Assembly (NCBI RefSeq): GCF_015354505.1
Contig: NZ_JACAFP010000005.1
Coordinates: 62,001 to 126,000, forward strand
Direction: 5' to 3'
DNA: 64,000 nt
From: Microbacterium sp. UFMG61
GTDB lineage: Bacteria > Actinomycetota > Actinomycetes > Actinomycetales > Microbacteriaceae
Below the pieces are notes generated by a model. That model was given only the letters and a program-made list of their open reading frames with translations. It was not told where the DNA came from and did no database searches. Positions 54,736 through 63,652 of the stretch are shown here, piece after piece. The position numbers and the translations under genes were made by a program. The first letter of the stretch is position 1; the number at the start of each line of letters is the position of its first letter.

Positions 54736-56148
54736 TCAGAGTGCGGCGAGGGAGGATGCGGCGCCGTCGCGAGCACCGACCCCGAGCCGGTCGCGGAGCG
54801 TGGGTCGGGCACTGTCATCGGCTCGGCCGAGGAGCCCCCGGCGACGGAGCTCAGGAGCCGCGAGCCGCGTGAAGGCCTCGAACTGCGCCGGCTGGAACGC
54901 CGAGAGCACGTTGAATCCGTCGGCCGCGCCCTCGTCGCGCCAGGTCTCGAAGTGGTCGGCGATCGTGGAGGCATCGCCGACGACGAAGGCGGCGGGCACG
55001 GCGTGCGCCGCGACCAGATGGCGCCAGGTCAGCGCGCCGCTGCCGCCCCGCCCCTCGACACGCACGCCCGCGATTCGACCGAGCCTGTCGAGCAGGGCCG
55101 CACCGGCATCGCCCAACCGAGCCGCGTCGTCTGCGGACACGGCCTGATCGACGTCGGCCGCGCGCAGCGAATCGTCCGCCGCGACCCCGAGCGCGTCGGC
55201 GAGCGCCGCGATCGACCGGTTAGGCGGGAACGCGGTGCGGGTGCTCTGGTGTCCCTCGGCGAGAGGCACCAGAGCGAGCAGTCGCTCGACGATGCGGTGG
55301 GCCTCGGCATCCGAATCCGCGACGACGGGCAGCACGGGTGCGATGACCTTGAGCGTCTCCGGTGCGCGCCCGGCCGCGTCCGCGATGTCGCGCAGGTCGC
55401 GACGGGTGGCGATCGCATCCGCGATGTTCGGGGCGGCGATCAGCGCCAGGTCGGCTTCGGTGGCGGCGAGAGCGCGCGAACGCGGTGAGGTACCCGCGTG
55501 CACGATCGGGATCTGACCCTGCGGGGGTCGCGCCACGTTCAGCGGACCGGATACCCGCACGTGCTCGCCCTGCAGGTCGGCCCCACGGAGGCCGTCGGGG
55601 TCGATCAGCACGCCGCGCTCGGCATCCGCGATCCAGGCATCCTCGCTCCACGAATCCCAGAGACGCCGCAGCGCGTCGACGAACTCCTCGGCCCGGTCGT
55701 ACCGGGTCTCGTTGTCGGCGTGCGCATCGCGACCGTGGTTGCCGGCGGCTCGCGGTTCCGCACCGGTGACGAGGTTGATACCGGCACGACCCCGGGTGAG
55801 CACGTCGAGCGAGGCGAGGGAGCGGGCGGTCCCATACGGGTCGGCATAGGTCGTGTTCACGGTGGCGATCAGACCGATGCGCGAGGTGACCCCGGCCAGG
55901 AAGAGCACCGCGCTCACCGGGTCGATACGGGCGAGCAGATACGGGTCGCGGAACTCGAGGTCGGGTCCTGTCGCCAGCCAGTCGCCGAAGAACAGGTAGT
56001 CGAGCCCCGCATCCTCGCCCTCGCGCGCGATATGGCGGAGGATGTCGGCATCTGCCGCCGGGTCGCGGTGCGCGCCCGGCTGACGCCAACCCGACGGGTA
56101 CGCGCCGAGAGTGCGCACCATGGCGCCGATGATGAGGGGCTCGGTCAT
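54736..56148 (-). CDS. FMN-dependent monooxygenase, NtaA/SnaA/DszA type
   Basis: 470 residues, long LLM fold. LGAYPSGWRQPGAH, DYLFFGDWLATGP, SVLDVLTRGR-like SLASLDVLTRGRAGINLVTG and VHAGTSPRSRALAA are landmarks of the class that oxidises nitrilotriacetate, dibenzothiophene sulfone or pristinamycin. It uses FMNH2 supplied by a separate reductase. TACTTT lies 6 bases before the ATG. It is divergent from the hydrolase-metY-monooxygenase operon and upstream of the importer, so it likely shares their substrate pathway. Confidence 0.88.
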   Translation of the reverse strand: MTEPLIIGAMVRTLGAYPSGWRQPGAHRDPAADADILRHIAREGEDAGLDYLFFGDWLATGPDLEFRDPYLLARIDPVSAVLFLAGVTSRIGLIATVNTTYADPYGTARSLASLDVLTRGRAGINLVTGAEPRAAGNHGRDAHADNETRYDRAEEFVDALRRLWDSWSEDAWIADAERGVLIDPDGLRGADLQGEHVRVSGPLNVARPPQGQIPIVHAGTSPRSRALAATEADLALIAAPNIADAIATRRDLRDIADAAGRAPETLKVIAPVLPVVADSDAEAHRIVERLLALVPLAEGHQSTRTAFPPNRSIAALADALGVAADDSLRAADVDQAVSADDAARLGDAGAALLDRLGRIAGVRVEGRGGSGALTWRHLVAAHAVPAAFVVGDASTIADHFETWRDEGAADGFNVLSAFQPAQFEAFTRLAAPELRRRGLLGRADDSARPTLRDRLGVGARDGAASSLAAL

Positions 56149-56154
56149 GCCCCG

Positions 56155-56160
56155 AAAGTA
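56155..56160 (-). promoter_or_regulatory. -10-like TACTTT, leaderless arrangement
   Basis: TACTTT on the minus strand, 6 bases before the ATG at 56148. Confidence 0.4.
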
Positions 56161-56267
56161 TGAGCGCCCGGATCCGACCGCCAACCGCCGCCGAAGCGCA
56201 GCGACACGGATCGCAACACGGCGACACATCCTCAGCGCGTGTCCGAGGCCGATCGGAGGATGGGGGC

Positions 56268-56960
56268 ATGACCACGACCTCCTCCCCCGCACTCTGGACG
56301 CCTCCGGCGCGAGTTCGCGGCACGCTCGCCGTCATCACCGGACGCGGCGAGCGCGCAGGCGTCTACGAGCGCTTCGGCCGCCGGCTGAGCTCTGACGGCT
56401 ACGTCGTCGCCGTCTTCGACGACGATGCGGATGCCGCGAGCGCTTGGCTCGCGGAAGCGACCGAGACCCCGCGAGTGCTCGTCGGGTCGGATGCGGGAGC
56501 ATCCGCCGTGCTGCGTCTCGTCACGCAGGGAGCCTCGGTCGAGGCGGCCGTCGTCGCCGGCACCCTCGTGGACGCCGAGCTCGATCTGCCGCCCGCCGAG
56601 GAGCGCACGGCGTGCCCGCTGCACCTGAACGTGCTGGCGACCGAGGCAACCTCGATCGAGGTCGCTCCGGCCGAGCCTCTCCCGGCGCCCGCAGACCTCG
56701 CGGCGATCGAAGTCCCGGTGCTCGCGATCCACGGCGGTGCGGACACCGTGTCTCCGCTGCCCCACGTGATCGACGCGCTGCGCGCCGTCCCCGATCTCGA
56801 GATCGTCGAGACCGTCGACGGACTGCACGACGCACTCAACGACCAGTCGCACCGCAGTGTCGCGGCCGCGCTCGTGCAATGGCTCGAGCGTCTGCGCGGC
56901 GGTGACGTGCACGCTCCCGTCGTCCGCACGCACGAGACGGCGGCGGTGGCGACCGCATGA
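56268..56960 (+). CDS. alpha/beta-hydrolase-like protein
   Basis: 230 residues. RGTLAVITGRGERAGVYERFGRRLSSDGY has the start of an alpha/beta hydrolase (monoglyceride-lipase/dienelactone type). The usual G-x-S-x-G is replaced by VGSDAGAS, with Asp where the nucleophile region lies, so it may be inactive or use Asp. VLAIHGGADTVSPL and a C-terminal GLHDAL with His complete the fold. GGAGG precedes the ATG at 56268. Stop overlaps the metY start (ATGA). Confidence 0.78.
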   Translation: MTTTSSPALWTPPARVRGTLAVITGRGERAGVYERFGRRLSSDGYVVAVFDDDADAASAWLAEATETPRVLVGSDAGASAVLRLVTQGASVEAAVVAGTLVDAELDLPPAEERTACPLHLNVLATEATSIEVAPAEPLPAPADLAAIEVPVLAIHGGADTVSPLPHVIDALRAVPDLEIVETVDGLHDALNDQSHRSVAAALVQWLERLRGGDVHAPVVRTHETAAVATA

Positions 56961-58249
56961 CCGAGTTCTCGACGCGTCAGATCCAGGCGGGGTACGTTCC
57001 CGGGACTCCGCAGAACAGTGCCGTCCCGCCCATCTATCAGACCGCCGCGTACGAGTTCGCCTCGCTCGCCGACGCCGCCGACCTCTTCGCGCTGCGCACC
57101 GCCGGCAACCTCTACAGCCGCAACGCCAGCCCGACCCAGCAGATCCTCGAGGAACGCATCGCTGCCCTCGAGGGCGGTGCCTCAGCCGTGGCGGTCGCAT
57201 CCGGCCAGGCGGCGGTCGCCGTGACCCTGCTCGCGATCGTCGGACGCGGCGGACACATCGTCGCCGCCACCCAGCTGTACGGCGGCACGGTCGACCTGCT
57301 GCAGGAGACCTTCGACGACTTCGGCATCCCGGTGACCTTCGTCGACCAGGACGACCCGGATGCCTGGCGTGCCGCCATCCGCCCCGAGACCCGCGTGCTG
57401 TTCGCCGAGTCGATCGCGAATCCGATCGCACAGGTGCTCGACATCCGCACGGTCGCCGACATCGCGCACGGGGCCGGCGTCCCGCTCGTGATCGACAACA
57501 CGGTCGGCACGCCGTACCTGGTGCGCCCCGGCGAGCACGGCGCCGACTTCGTGGTGCACTCGGCGACGAAGTTCCTCAGCGGTCACGGTACATCCCTCGG
57601 GGGCGTCGTGGTCGATCAGGGCACGTTCGACTTCGGCCGTGAACCGGCACGCTGGCCGCACTTCACCGAGCCCTACACGCGCATCGGCGACTTCACCCTG
57701 TGGGAGCGCTTCGGCATCGGCCAGGCGTTCGCGGCGCTCGTGAAGTCGAAGTACGTGCACGACCTCGGCCCCTCGCTCTCGCCCTTCAACGCCTGGCAGA
57801 TCCTGCAGGGGGTCGAGACCCTCGACCTGCGGGTGTCACGTCAGAGCGCCACGGCGATGGCGATCGCGAGGCACCTGCAGCAGCATCCGGCCGTCGCCCG
57901 GGTGCACCACCCGGGACTGGAGGGCAACGCGTGGCATCCGCTCTCTCAGCGCTACCTGCCGCGCGGCGGCCCCTCGGTCTTCTCGTTCGACCTCGCCGTG
58001 CCCGAAGACGCCGAGACGCAGAACCGGATCGCCGCAGTGATCGACTCGCTGCGCGTCATCCGCCTCGTCGCCAACATCGGCGATGCGCGCAGTCTGGTGA
58101 ACCACCCGGCGTCGATGACCCATTCGCATCTGACGGCCGAGCAGCGTGCCGCCGCCGGCATCTCCCTCACGACCATCCGTCTGTCGGCGGGCCTCGAAGA
58201 CCCCGCCGACCTCATCGCCGATCTCGACAGCGCGCTGTCCGGCGTCTGA
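56957..58249 (+). CDS. metY: O-acetylhomoserine aminocarboxypropyltransferase (sulfhydrylase)
   Basis: 430 residues, PLP-dependent Cys/Met metabolism enzyme that makes homocysteine from O-acetylhomoserine and sulfide. [31 protein letters not shown] opens as in Met[23 protein letters not shown] binds PLP, and [10 protein letters not shown] holds the PLP Lys. NLY-GGT and [20 protein letters not shown] complete the family pattern. Placed between a hydrolase and a monooxygenase gene, it would fix sulfide or sulfite-derived sulfur released from organic compounds. Confidence 0.93.
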   Translation: MTEFSTRQIQAGYVPGTPQNSAVPPIYQTAAYEFASLADAADLFALRTAGNLYSRNASPTQQILEERIAALEGGASAVAVASGQAAVAVTLLAIVGRGGHIVAATQLYGGTVDLLQETFDDFGIPVTFVDQDDPDAWRAAIRPETRVLFAESIANPIAQVLDIRTVADIAHGAGVPLVIDNTVGTPYLVRPGEHGADFVVHSATKFLSGHGTSLGGVVVDQGTFDFGREPARWPHFTEPYTRIGDFTLWERFGIGQAFAALVKSKYVHDLGPSLSPFNAWQILQGVETLDLRVSRQSATAMAIARHLQQHPAVARVHHPGLEGNAWHPLSQRYLPRGGPSVFSFDLAVPEDAETQNRIAAVIDSLRVIRLVANIGDARSLVNHPASMTHSHLTAEQRAAAGISLTTIRLSAGLEDPADLIADLDSALSGV

Positions 58250-58262
58250 CGCAAGGAGCATC

Positions 58263-59318
58263 ATGTCCATCGACCTCGGATATTGGACCCCCGTCTACGG
58301 CGGCTTCCTGCGCAACGTCACCGACGAGGGACGCATGGCGGCGACCTGGGAGTACATCCGCGAGGTGTCGGTGAAGGCCGACCGACTCGGGTTCCACACG
58401 ACCCTGGTGCCGGAGCTCTATCTCAACGACCGCAAGGGCATCGAGGCGCCGAGTCTCGAAGCCTGGTCGCTGTCCGCCGCGATCCTCGCCGTGACCGAAC
58501 GACTCCGGGTGATGACGGCTGTGCGTCCGGGATTCCACCTGCCCGCCGTGCTCGCGAAGACCGTCGGCACGCTCGACCAGATCGCACCCGGCAGGGTCGC
58601 GCTGAACGTCGTCGCCGCCTGGTGGGCTGAGGAGGCCACACAGTTCGGGGGCCGGTTCACGACCCACGACGAGCGCTACGTGCAGGCTCAGCAGTTCGTC
58701 GAGGTGCTGAACGGGCTGTGGGAGCAGACGCCGTTCTCCTATGACGGATCGCACTACTCGCTCGACGGCACGATCGTCGAGCCCAAGCCCTCGGCGCACC
58801 CCGTGGTCTTCGCGGGCGGCGAGAGCGAGGCCGGTCGCGAGTCGATCGCCGGCTTCGCCGACGCGTACGTCATGCACGGCGGCACCCTCGACGAGGTGCG
58901 CTCCAACGTCACCGACATGAACGCGCGCTCCGAGCGGCTGCACGGTCGGCCGATCGCCGAGTTCGGGATGCCCGCGTACGTGATCGTCCGCGACACCGAG
59001 GCCGAGGCGCAGCGCGAGCTCGCCCGCATCACGACCGTCGACCCCGACTCGCCCGGCTACGCCTCGTTCGAGGAGTTCCAACGGAATTCGAAGCTTTCCC
59101 TCGAACTCACCCGTCGCGAGTACTCGGTGGGCACGCGCGGTCTGCGTCCGAATCTCGTCGGCACGGCCGAGCAGTTGGCCGAACGCATCCATGAATACGC
59201 GGATGCCGGCATCACGCTCCTCCTCGTCCAGTCATCGCCGCTCGATGAGGAACTCGATCGGATCGCCGAGCAGGTGTTCCCGCTCGTGCCGCAGCGCACG
59301 CTGGCGACTGCGGGCTGA
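58263..59318 (+). CDS. FMN-dependent monooxygenase, SsuD/SfnG-like
   Basis: 351 residues, LLM fold. DLGYWTPVYGGFLRN, LGFHTTLVPELYLNDRKG, RVALNVVAAWWAEEATQFGG and PVVFAGGESEAGRESIAGFADAYVMHGG resemble alkanesulfonate/dimethylsulfone monooxygenases, which free sulfite from organosulfur compounds. AAGGAG precedes the ATG at 58263, 13 bases after metY. With metY it forms a plausible sulfur-scavenging pair. Confidence 0.87.
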   Translation: MSIDLGYWTPVYGGFLRNVTDEGRMAATWEYIREVSVKADRLGFHTTLVPELYLNDRKGIEAPSLEAWSLSAAILAVTERLRVMTAVRPGFHLPAVLAKTVGTLDQIAPGRVALNVVAAWWAEEATQFGGRFTTHDERYVQAQQFVEVLNGLWEQTPFSYDGSHYSLDGTIVEPKPSAHPVVFAGGESEAGRESIAGFADAYVMHGGTLDEVRSNVTDMNARSERLHGRPIAEFGMPAYVIVRDTEAEAQRELARITTVDPDSPGYASFEEFQRNSKLSLELTRREYSVGTRGLRPNLVGTAEQLAERIHEYADAGITLLLVQSSPLDEELDRIAEQVFPLVPQRTLATAG

Positions 59319-59344
59319 CCGCGCAGCCCGTCGGTGCCACCCTC

Positions 59345-59350
59345 TACGCT
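59345..59350 (+). promoter_or_regulatory. -10-like TACGCT, leaderless arrangement
   Basis: TACGCT, 6 bases before the ATG at 59357. Confidence 0.4.
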
Positions 59351-59356
59351 GAGACC

Positions 59357-60352
59357 ATGACTGGTCTTCGATGGGGAATCCTCGCGACCGGCGGTATCGC
59401 CGGCGCCTTCGCTTCCGATCTGCGCACCGCCGGGCTCGATCTGGTGGCGGTCGGCTCGCGCTCCCAGGAGTCCGCGAATGCCTTCGCGGCACGCTTCGAC
59501 ATCGCGCGCGCCCACCCCTCATACGAGGCGCTGGTCGCCGACCCCGAGGTCGACATCGTCTACATCTCCACGCCGCATCCGATGCACCACGCGAACGCTC
59601 GCCTCGCCCTCGAAGCCGGCAAGCACGTGCTCGTCGAGAAGGCGTTCACGGTCGATCGCGCTCAGGCCGAAGACCTGCAGCAGCTCGCCGCCGAGCGCGG
59701 CCTGCTCGCGATGGAGGCGATGTGGACCCGGTATCTGCCGCACATGGTCCGCATCCGCGAGATCCTCGCCGCGGGCACGCTCGGTGAGATCCGTGTGGTG
59801 ACCGCTGACCACACGCAGCTCCTCCCCTCCGAGCCGTCACACCGGATCAACGCCCTCGAGCTCGGCGGCGGTGCGCTGCTCGACCTCGGCATCTACCCGA
59901 TCTCGTTCGTCTGGGATGTGCTCGGCGCCCCGGCCGACATCACCGCCACCGCGCGTCTGATCGAGACGGGCGCCGATGCCGAGGTCGCAACCATCATGAC
60001 GCACGACGGCGGCGCGATCTCGACGACGATCTCGTCTTCGCGAGCCGCGGGTCCGAACGCGGCCAGCATCGTCGGCACCGACGCCCGCATCGACATCGAC
60101 CGCGTCTGGTACACGCCCACGACCTTCCGCGTCGTACACCCCGACGGCACGGTCGTCGAGGAATACGTCTCCGAGGTCGAGGGGCGTGGCATGCAGTACC
60201 AGGCTCAGGCCGCCGAGCGTCTCGTGCGCGAGGGCATCCTCGAGGGCGACATCCTGCCCATCGCCGAGACGGTCGCGATCATGGGCACGCTCGACGAGAT
60301 CCGCGCCCAGATCGGCGTCCGGTACCCGAACGAGGGAGTGAACCATGGCTGA
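59357..60352 (+). CDS. Gfo/Idh/MocA-family oxidoreductase
   Basis: 331 residues. Rossmann N-terminal domain with WGILATGGIAGAFASDL; ISTPHPMHHANARLALEAGKHVLVEKAFT is the family core. The usual EKP is EKA here, an unusual change next to the catalytic Lys. The C-terminal beta-sheet domain begins near residue 130 (WTRYLPHMVRIREIL, LDLGIYPISFVWDVLG). Acts on a sugar or inositol-like substrate with NAD(P). Overlaps the NYN gene by 8 bases. Confidence 0.9.
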   Translation: MTGLRWGILATGGIAGAFASDLRTAGLDLVAVGSRSQESANAFAARFDIARAHPSYEALVADPEVDIVYISTPHPMHHANARLALEAGKHVLVEKAFTVDRAQAEDLQQLAAERGLLAMEAMWTRYLPHMVRIREILAAGTLGEIRVVTADHTQLLPSEPSHRINALELGGGALLDLGIYPISFVWDVLGAPADITATARLIETGADAEVATIMTHDGGAISTTISSSRAAGPNAASIVGTDARIDIDRVWYTPTTFRVVHPDGTVVEEYVSEVEGRGMQYQAQAAERLVREGILEGDILPIAETVAIMGTLDEIRAQIGVRYPNEGVNHG

Positions 60353-61343
60353 GGCACACGACGCCCGCGTCGCCGTCTACCTGGACTTCGACAACATCGT
60401 CATCTCCTGGTATGACCGGGTGCACGGACGCAACGCGTACGGCAAAGACCGTCAGCGCATCTCCGAGAACCCCTCCGACCCCGAGGTCACCGAGCGTCTC
60501 TCCCGCGCCATGATCGAGGTCGGCGCGATCATCGACTACGCCGCGTCGTTCGGCACCCTCGTGCTCACTCGCGCCTATGCCGACTGGTCATCGCCCGTCA
60601 ACGCCGAGTACCGCTCGCAGCTCGTCGCGCGTGCGGTCGACCTCGTGCAGCTGTTCCCCGCCGCGGCCTATGCCAAGAACGGCGCCGACATCCGCCTGGC
60701 TGTCGACGCCGTCGAAGACATGTTCCGCCTCCCCGACCTCACGCATGTCGTGATCGTCGCCGGCGACAGCGACTACGTCCCTCTCGCGCAGCGCTGCAAG
60801 CGCCTCGGCCGGTATGTGATCGGCGTGGGCGTCGCGGGGTCCACCGCCAAGTCGCTCGCCGCCGCGTGCGACGAGTTCGAGGCCTACGACTCGCTCCCCG
60901 GAGTGGTGCGTCCGAGCAAGCCCTCCGCGTCCGCTCCCGCGCCCGCGGTCGTCGAGGTGCCCGAGACGGTCGCCGAGCCCGCGGTCAAGGCCAGGACACG
61001 ACAGCCCGCCAAGACGGCGAAGGCCAAGGCACCTGCGTCGGCCGCCGCTGCTTCGGCCACCGCGGCTGCGAAGGTCGATGAGCAGGGCGAGGGCTCCGAA
61101 CAGAGCGAGGCCACCGAGCTGCTGCAGCGCGCCTTGCGGCTCGGCCATGACAAGGCGGATGCCGACGAGTGGCTGCACAGCTCGGCCGTGAAGACCCACA
61201 TGCGACGGATGGATCCGTCGTTCAGTGAGAAGGCGCTCGGCTACCGGTCGTTCTCCGACTTCCTCAAATCGCGTGAGAACATCGCCGAGCTCGAGGAGAC
61301 GGGCCACGAGCGCCTCGTGCGGCTGCGGGAGCCGGCCGCCTGA
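60345..61343 (+). CDS. NYN-domain protein with C-terminal LOTUS/OST-HTH-like domain
   Basis: 332 residues. The N-terminal NYN (PIN-like) ribonuclease domain (about 8-170) has VYLDFDNI (Asp 14, Asp 16), NGADIRLAVDAVEDMF and VIVAGDSDYVPLAQRCKRLG, the acidic set expected for metal-dependent RNA cleavage. An Ala/Pro/Lys-rich linker (about 190-250) follows. The C-terminal part (about 255-325) with ATELLQRALRL and SFSEKALGYRSFSDFLKS resembles an OST-HTH (LOTUS) RNA-binding domain. GGGAG precedes the ATG. The pair NYN-LOTUS suggests RNA turnover; substrate unknown. Confidence 0.88.
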   Translation: MAEAHDARVAVYLDFDNIVISWYDRVHGRNAYGKDRQRISENPSDPEVTERLSRAMIEVGAIIDYAASFGTLVLTRAYADWSSPVNAEYRSQLVARAVDLVQLFPAAAYAKNGADIRLAVDAVEDMFRLPDLTHVVIVAGDSDYVPLAQRCKRLGRYVIGVGVAGSTAKSLAAACDEFEAYDSLPGVVRPSKPSASAPAPAVVEVPETVAEPAVKARTRQPAKTAKAKAPASAAAASATAAAKVDEQGEGSEQSEATELLQRALRLGHDKADADEWLHSSAVKTHMRRMDPSFSEKALGYRSFSDFLKSRENIAELEETGHERLVRLREPAA

Positions 61344-61353
61344 CGCGGCCGGC
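61331..61353. terminator. bidirectional hairpin terminator
   Basis: GCCGGCCGC-CTGAC-GCGGCCGGC, 9-bp stem whose loop contains the NYN stop codon. It lies between convergent genes. Confidence 0.75.
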
Positions 61354-61374
61354 CGCACCGCAGCGCGACGCCCC

Positions 61375-61668
61375 TCACTCCACGAAGTCGTACTCTTGGA
61401 ATGCCGCGACCTCGGGCACCCAGCGGTCCGCGACGAACGCGGTGTGAGCGGGGTGGTCGTTGTAGGCGGTGTAGGCGTGCTGGTCGGCGAAGACCATCGA
61501 GAACTGATGCTCGAGGTCGCTCTTCGGGCTGACCTGGCGACGAACAGCGAACTCCTCGACACCGGGGATCGCCGTCAGGACCGATCGCGCCGTCTCGAGG
61601 AACTCGCGCTCCTCCGGCGAGCCGGACTCGTGGACGAGGCGGAAGACGACGGTGTGCTGAATGCTCAT
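61375..61668 (-). CDS. Dabb-domain (stress-responsive alpha/beta barrel) protein
   Basis: 97 residues. IQHTVVFRLVHESGSPEE, IPGVEEFAVRRQVSPKS and HQFSMVFADQHAYTAYNDHPAHTAFV are typical of Dabb proteins, small dimeric barrels found next to sugar and aromatic catabolism genes. ATG at 61668 after AGAGG; it overlaps the isomerase stop by ATGA. Role unknown. Confidence 0.88.
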   Translation of the reverse strand: MSIQHTVVFRLVHESGSPEEREFLETARSVLTAIPGVEEFAVRRQVSPKSDLEHQFSMVFADQHAYTAYNDHPAHTAFVADRWVPEVAAFQEYDFVE

Positions 61669-62690
61669 GGAACCTCTTCGGTGCTCTGAGTGCTGAAGGC
61701 CGCGTCGAAAGACACGGCCGGCGGGGGCCACAGGAGCGACCGCACGAAGCCGAGAGCCTCAGGGGCACCGTGCAGCCGGTCCATTCCCGCATCCTCCCAC
61801 TCGATCGAGATGGGACCGCCGTAGCCGATCGCGTCGAGGGCCCGGAACGCGTCCTCCCACGGCACGTCGCCGTGACCCGTCGAGACGAAGTCCCACCCGC
61901 GCCGCGGATCACCCCAGGGCAGATGCGAGCCCAGCACCCCGGCCCGTCCGTTGCGCGGACGCATCCGGGTGTCCTTGCAGTCCACGTGATAGATCCGATC
62001 GGCGAAATCGACGATGAACCCCACCGGATCGATGTTCTGCCACATCATGTGCGACGGGTCCCAGTTGAAGCCGAACGCCTTCCGGTGATCGATCGCTTCC
62101 AGCGCACGCACCGACGACCAGTAGTCATAGGCGATCTCGCCCGGATGCACCTCGTGCGCGAAGCGCACACCCTCGCCGTCGAACACGTCGAGGATCGGGT
62201 TCCAACGCGCGGCGAAGTCCTCGAAACCGCTCTCGATGACCGCTGCCGGCACCGGCGGGAACATCGCCAGATACGGCCAGATCGACGACCCCGTGAATCC
62301 GACGACCGTGTCGATGCCGAGCCTGCGCGCCACCCGCGCCGCACGCTTCATATCGTCGGCCGCACGGGTGCGCACGCCCTCGGCATCACCGTCGCCCCAC
62401 ACGTAGTCGCGCAGGATCGCCTGATGACGGAAGTCGATCGGCGCATCACAGACCGCCTGACCGGCGAGATGATTCGAGATCGCGAAGATCTCCAGCCCGT
62501 ACCGGTCGAGGACCTCCAGTCGGGACGCGACGTACGCGTCGTCCTCATCGGCCCGCCGCAGATCGAGGTGATCGCCCGAGGCCGCCACCTCGAGTCCGTC
62601 GTATCCCCAGTCGGCCGCCAGCCGCGCCACCTCCTCGAACGGCAGGTCGGCCCATTGGCCGGTGAACAGCGTGACGGGATGCGTGGACAT
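61665..62690 (-). CDS. sugar phosphate isomerase/epimerase-like TIM barrel 1
   Basis: 341 residues, AP_endonuc_2 (xylose-isomerase-like) TIM barrel. FEEVARLAADWGYDGLEVAASGDHLDL opens the barrel; FAHEVHPGEIAYDYWSSVRALEAI, FGFNWDPSHMMWQNIDP and YHVDCKDTRMRP carry the Glu, Asp and His metal ligands, with GHGDVPWEDAFRALDAIGYGGPISIEWED at the end. ATG at 62690 follows AAGGAG. Likely acts on an inositol or sugar acid together with the second barrel protein. Confidence 0.92.
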   Translation of the reverse strand: MSTHPVTLFTGQWADLPFEEVARLAADWGYDGLEVAASGDHLDLRRADEDDAYVASRLEVLDRYGLEIFAISNHLAGQAVCDAPIDFRHQAILRDYVWGDGDAEGVRTRAADDMKRAARVARRLGIDTVVGFTGSSIWPYLAMFPPVPAAVIESGFEDFAARWNPILDVFDGEGVRFAHEVHPGEIAYDYWSSVRALEAIDHRKAFGFNWDPSHMMWQNIDPVGFIVDFADRIYHVDCKDTRMRPRNGRAGVLGSHLPWGDPRRGWDFVSTGHGDVPWEDAFRALDAIGYGGPISIEWEDAGMDRLHGAPEALGFVRSLLWPPPAVSFDAAFSTQSTEEVP

Positions 62691-62718
62691 GGACGCTCCT
62701 TCGTATCTCGTGACGACC

Positions 62719-63570
62719 TCAGGCGCCGAGCGCCCTGAGCGCGTGGATGCTGCGGCGGGCGAGATCGTCCTGACTCGGCGCGAGCGGACGCCACACCGAC
62801 GCCGCGACCGCGATCGTCGCGTTCTCGCCGGTGAAGCTCTCCAGTCCGAGCGGCCCGTGATACCCCGCGTCGTCGAGGGCGCGCAGGATCTCCGGCCAGT
62901 CCGTGTGGTCGTCGCCGACCGCGCCCCGGTCGCTGCCGCACACCTGCACGTGGCCGATCGCTCCCGCTGCCGATCGGATCGCGTCGGCAGGCTTCTTCTC
63001 CTCGATGTTGAGGTGATAGGTGTCGAGCGCCAGACCGACCCCGGCGCCGAGCAGCGGCTCGAGCGCATCCAGAGTCTGCTCGACCGTGTTCAGCACGCTG
63101 GTCTCATAGCGGTTGAGCGGTTCGATCGTCAGCATCACCCCGGCGGACGCGGCCTCCTCGGCCAGGGGGCGGAGGTTCTCGCGCAGCTCCGCCACCGCGT
63201 CCGCGCGCTCGTCCCCCGTCATTCGCCAGGTCACGCCGGTCGGCGCATAGAAGGGCCCGGCGACGACTTCCGAACCGAGCGTGACCGCCGCGGCGATGCA
63301 CGAGCGCAGATAGCGCTGGGTGGCATCCACGTCGCCTGCCCGCGCGAGCAGCGAACGGCCGGGGCCCATCGCCCCCACGAGGATCGCGCCGAGTCCGAAT
63401 CCGTCGAGCACCTCCCGCGTGTGCGCGGGGTCCCAGTCGCCGACGTCCTCGAGCGGCAGCTCGAGCGCCTGGTACCCCATCCCCGCAGCCTTCCGCGCGA
63501 GCGGCTCGAGAATCGCATCGCTGAGCGGAGAGGCCCACACCCACGTGTTGACGGCGATCGTGCGAGACAT
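62719..63570 (-). CDS. sugar phosphate isomerase/epimerase-like TIM barrel 2
   Basis: 283 residues, same fold, related to D-tagatose/D-psicose 3-epimerases. VNTWVWASPLSDAILEPLARKAAGMGYQALELPLED opens the barrel; MLTIEPLNRYETSVLNTVEQTLDAL, VGLALDTYHLNIEEKKP and VQVCGSDRGAVGDDHTDW carry the Glu, Asp and His ligands, then GLESFTGEN. ATG at 63570 follows GAAGGAG. 28 bases before the first barrel gene, so one operon, perhaps with the sugar-binding-protein gene upstream. Confidence 0.92.
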   Translation of the reverse strand: MSRTIAVNTWVWASPLSDAILEPLARKAAGMGYQALELPLEDVGDWDPAHTREVLDGFGLGAILVGAMGPGRSLLARAGDVDATQRYLRSCIAAAVTLGSEVVAGPFYAPTGVTWRMTGDERADAVAELRENLRPLAEEAASAGVMLTIEPLNRYETSVLNTVEQTLDALEPLLGAGVGLALDTYHLNIEEKKPADAIRSAAGAIGHVQVCGSDRGAVGDDHTDWPEILRALDDAGYHGPLGLESFTGENATIAVAASVWRPLAPSQDDLARRSIHALRALGA

Positions 63571-63596
63571 CCTGCTCCTTCGGGGATGACGCGTGT

Positions 63597-63641
63597 GCTC
63601 CCACCCTCCCATCCGCGGGCGGCGGAGGGAAGGGTGGGAGC
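63597..63641. terminator. hairpin after the sugar-binding-protein gene
   Basis: Long stem: GCTCCCACCCT pairs with AGGGTGGGAGC, and the inner CCC and TCCGC pair with GGG and GCGGA. It lies 12 bases downstream of the stop at 63653 and before the isomerase start, so it may limit read-through from the importer genes. Confidence 0.75.
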
Positions 63642-63652
63642 GTCACTGCGGG

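Noticed and set aside
56149..56267. SAM or other riboswitch before the metY operon
   Set aside because: No conserved stems or purine-rich core of the known classes could be recognised in the 119 bases.
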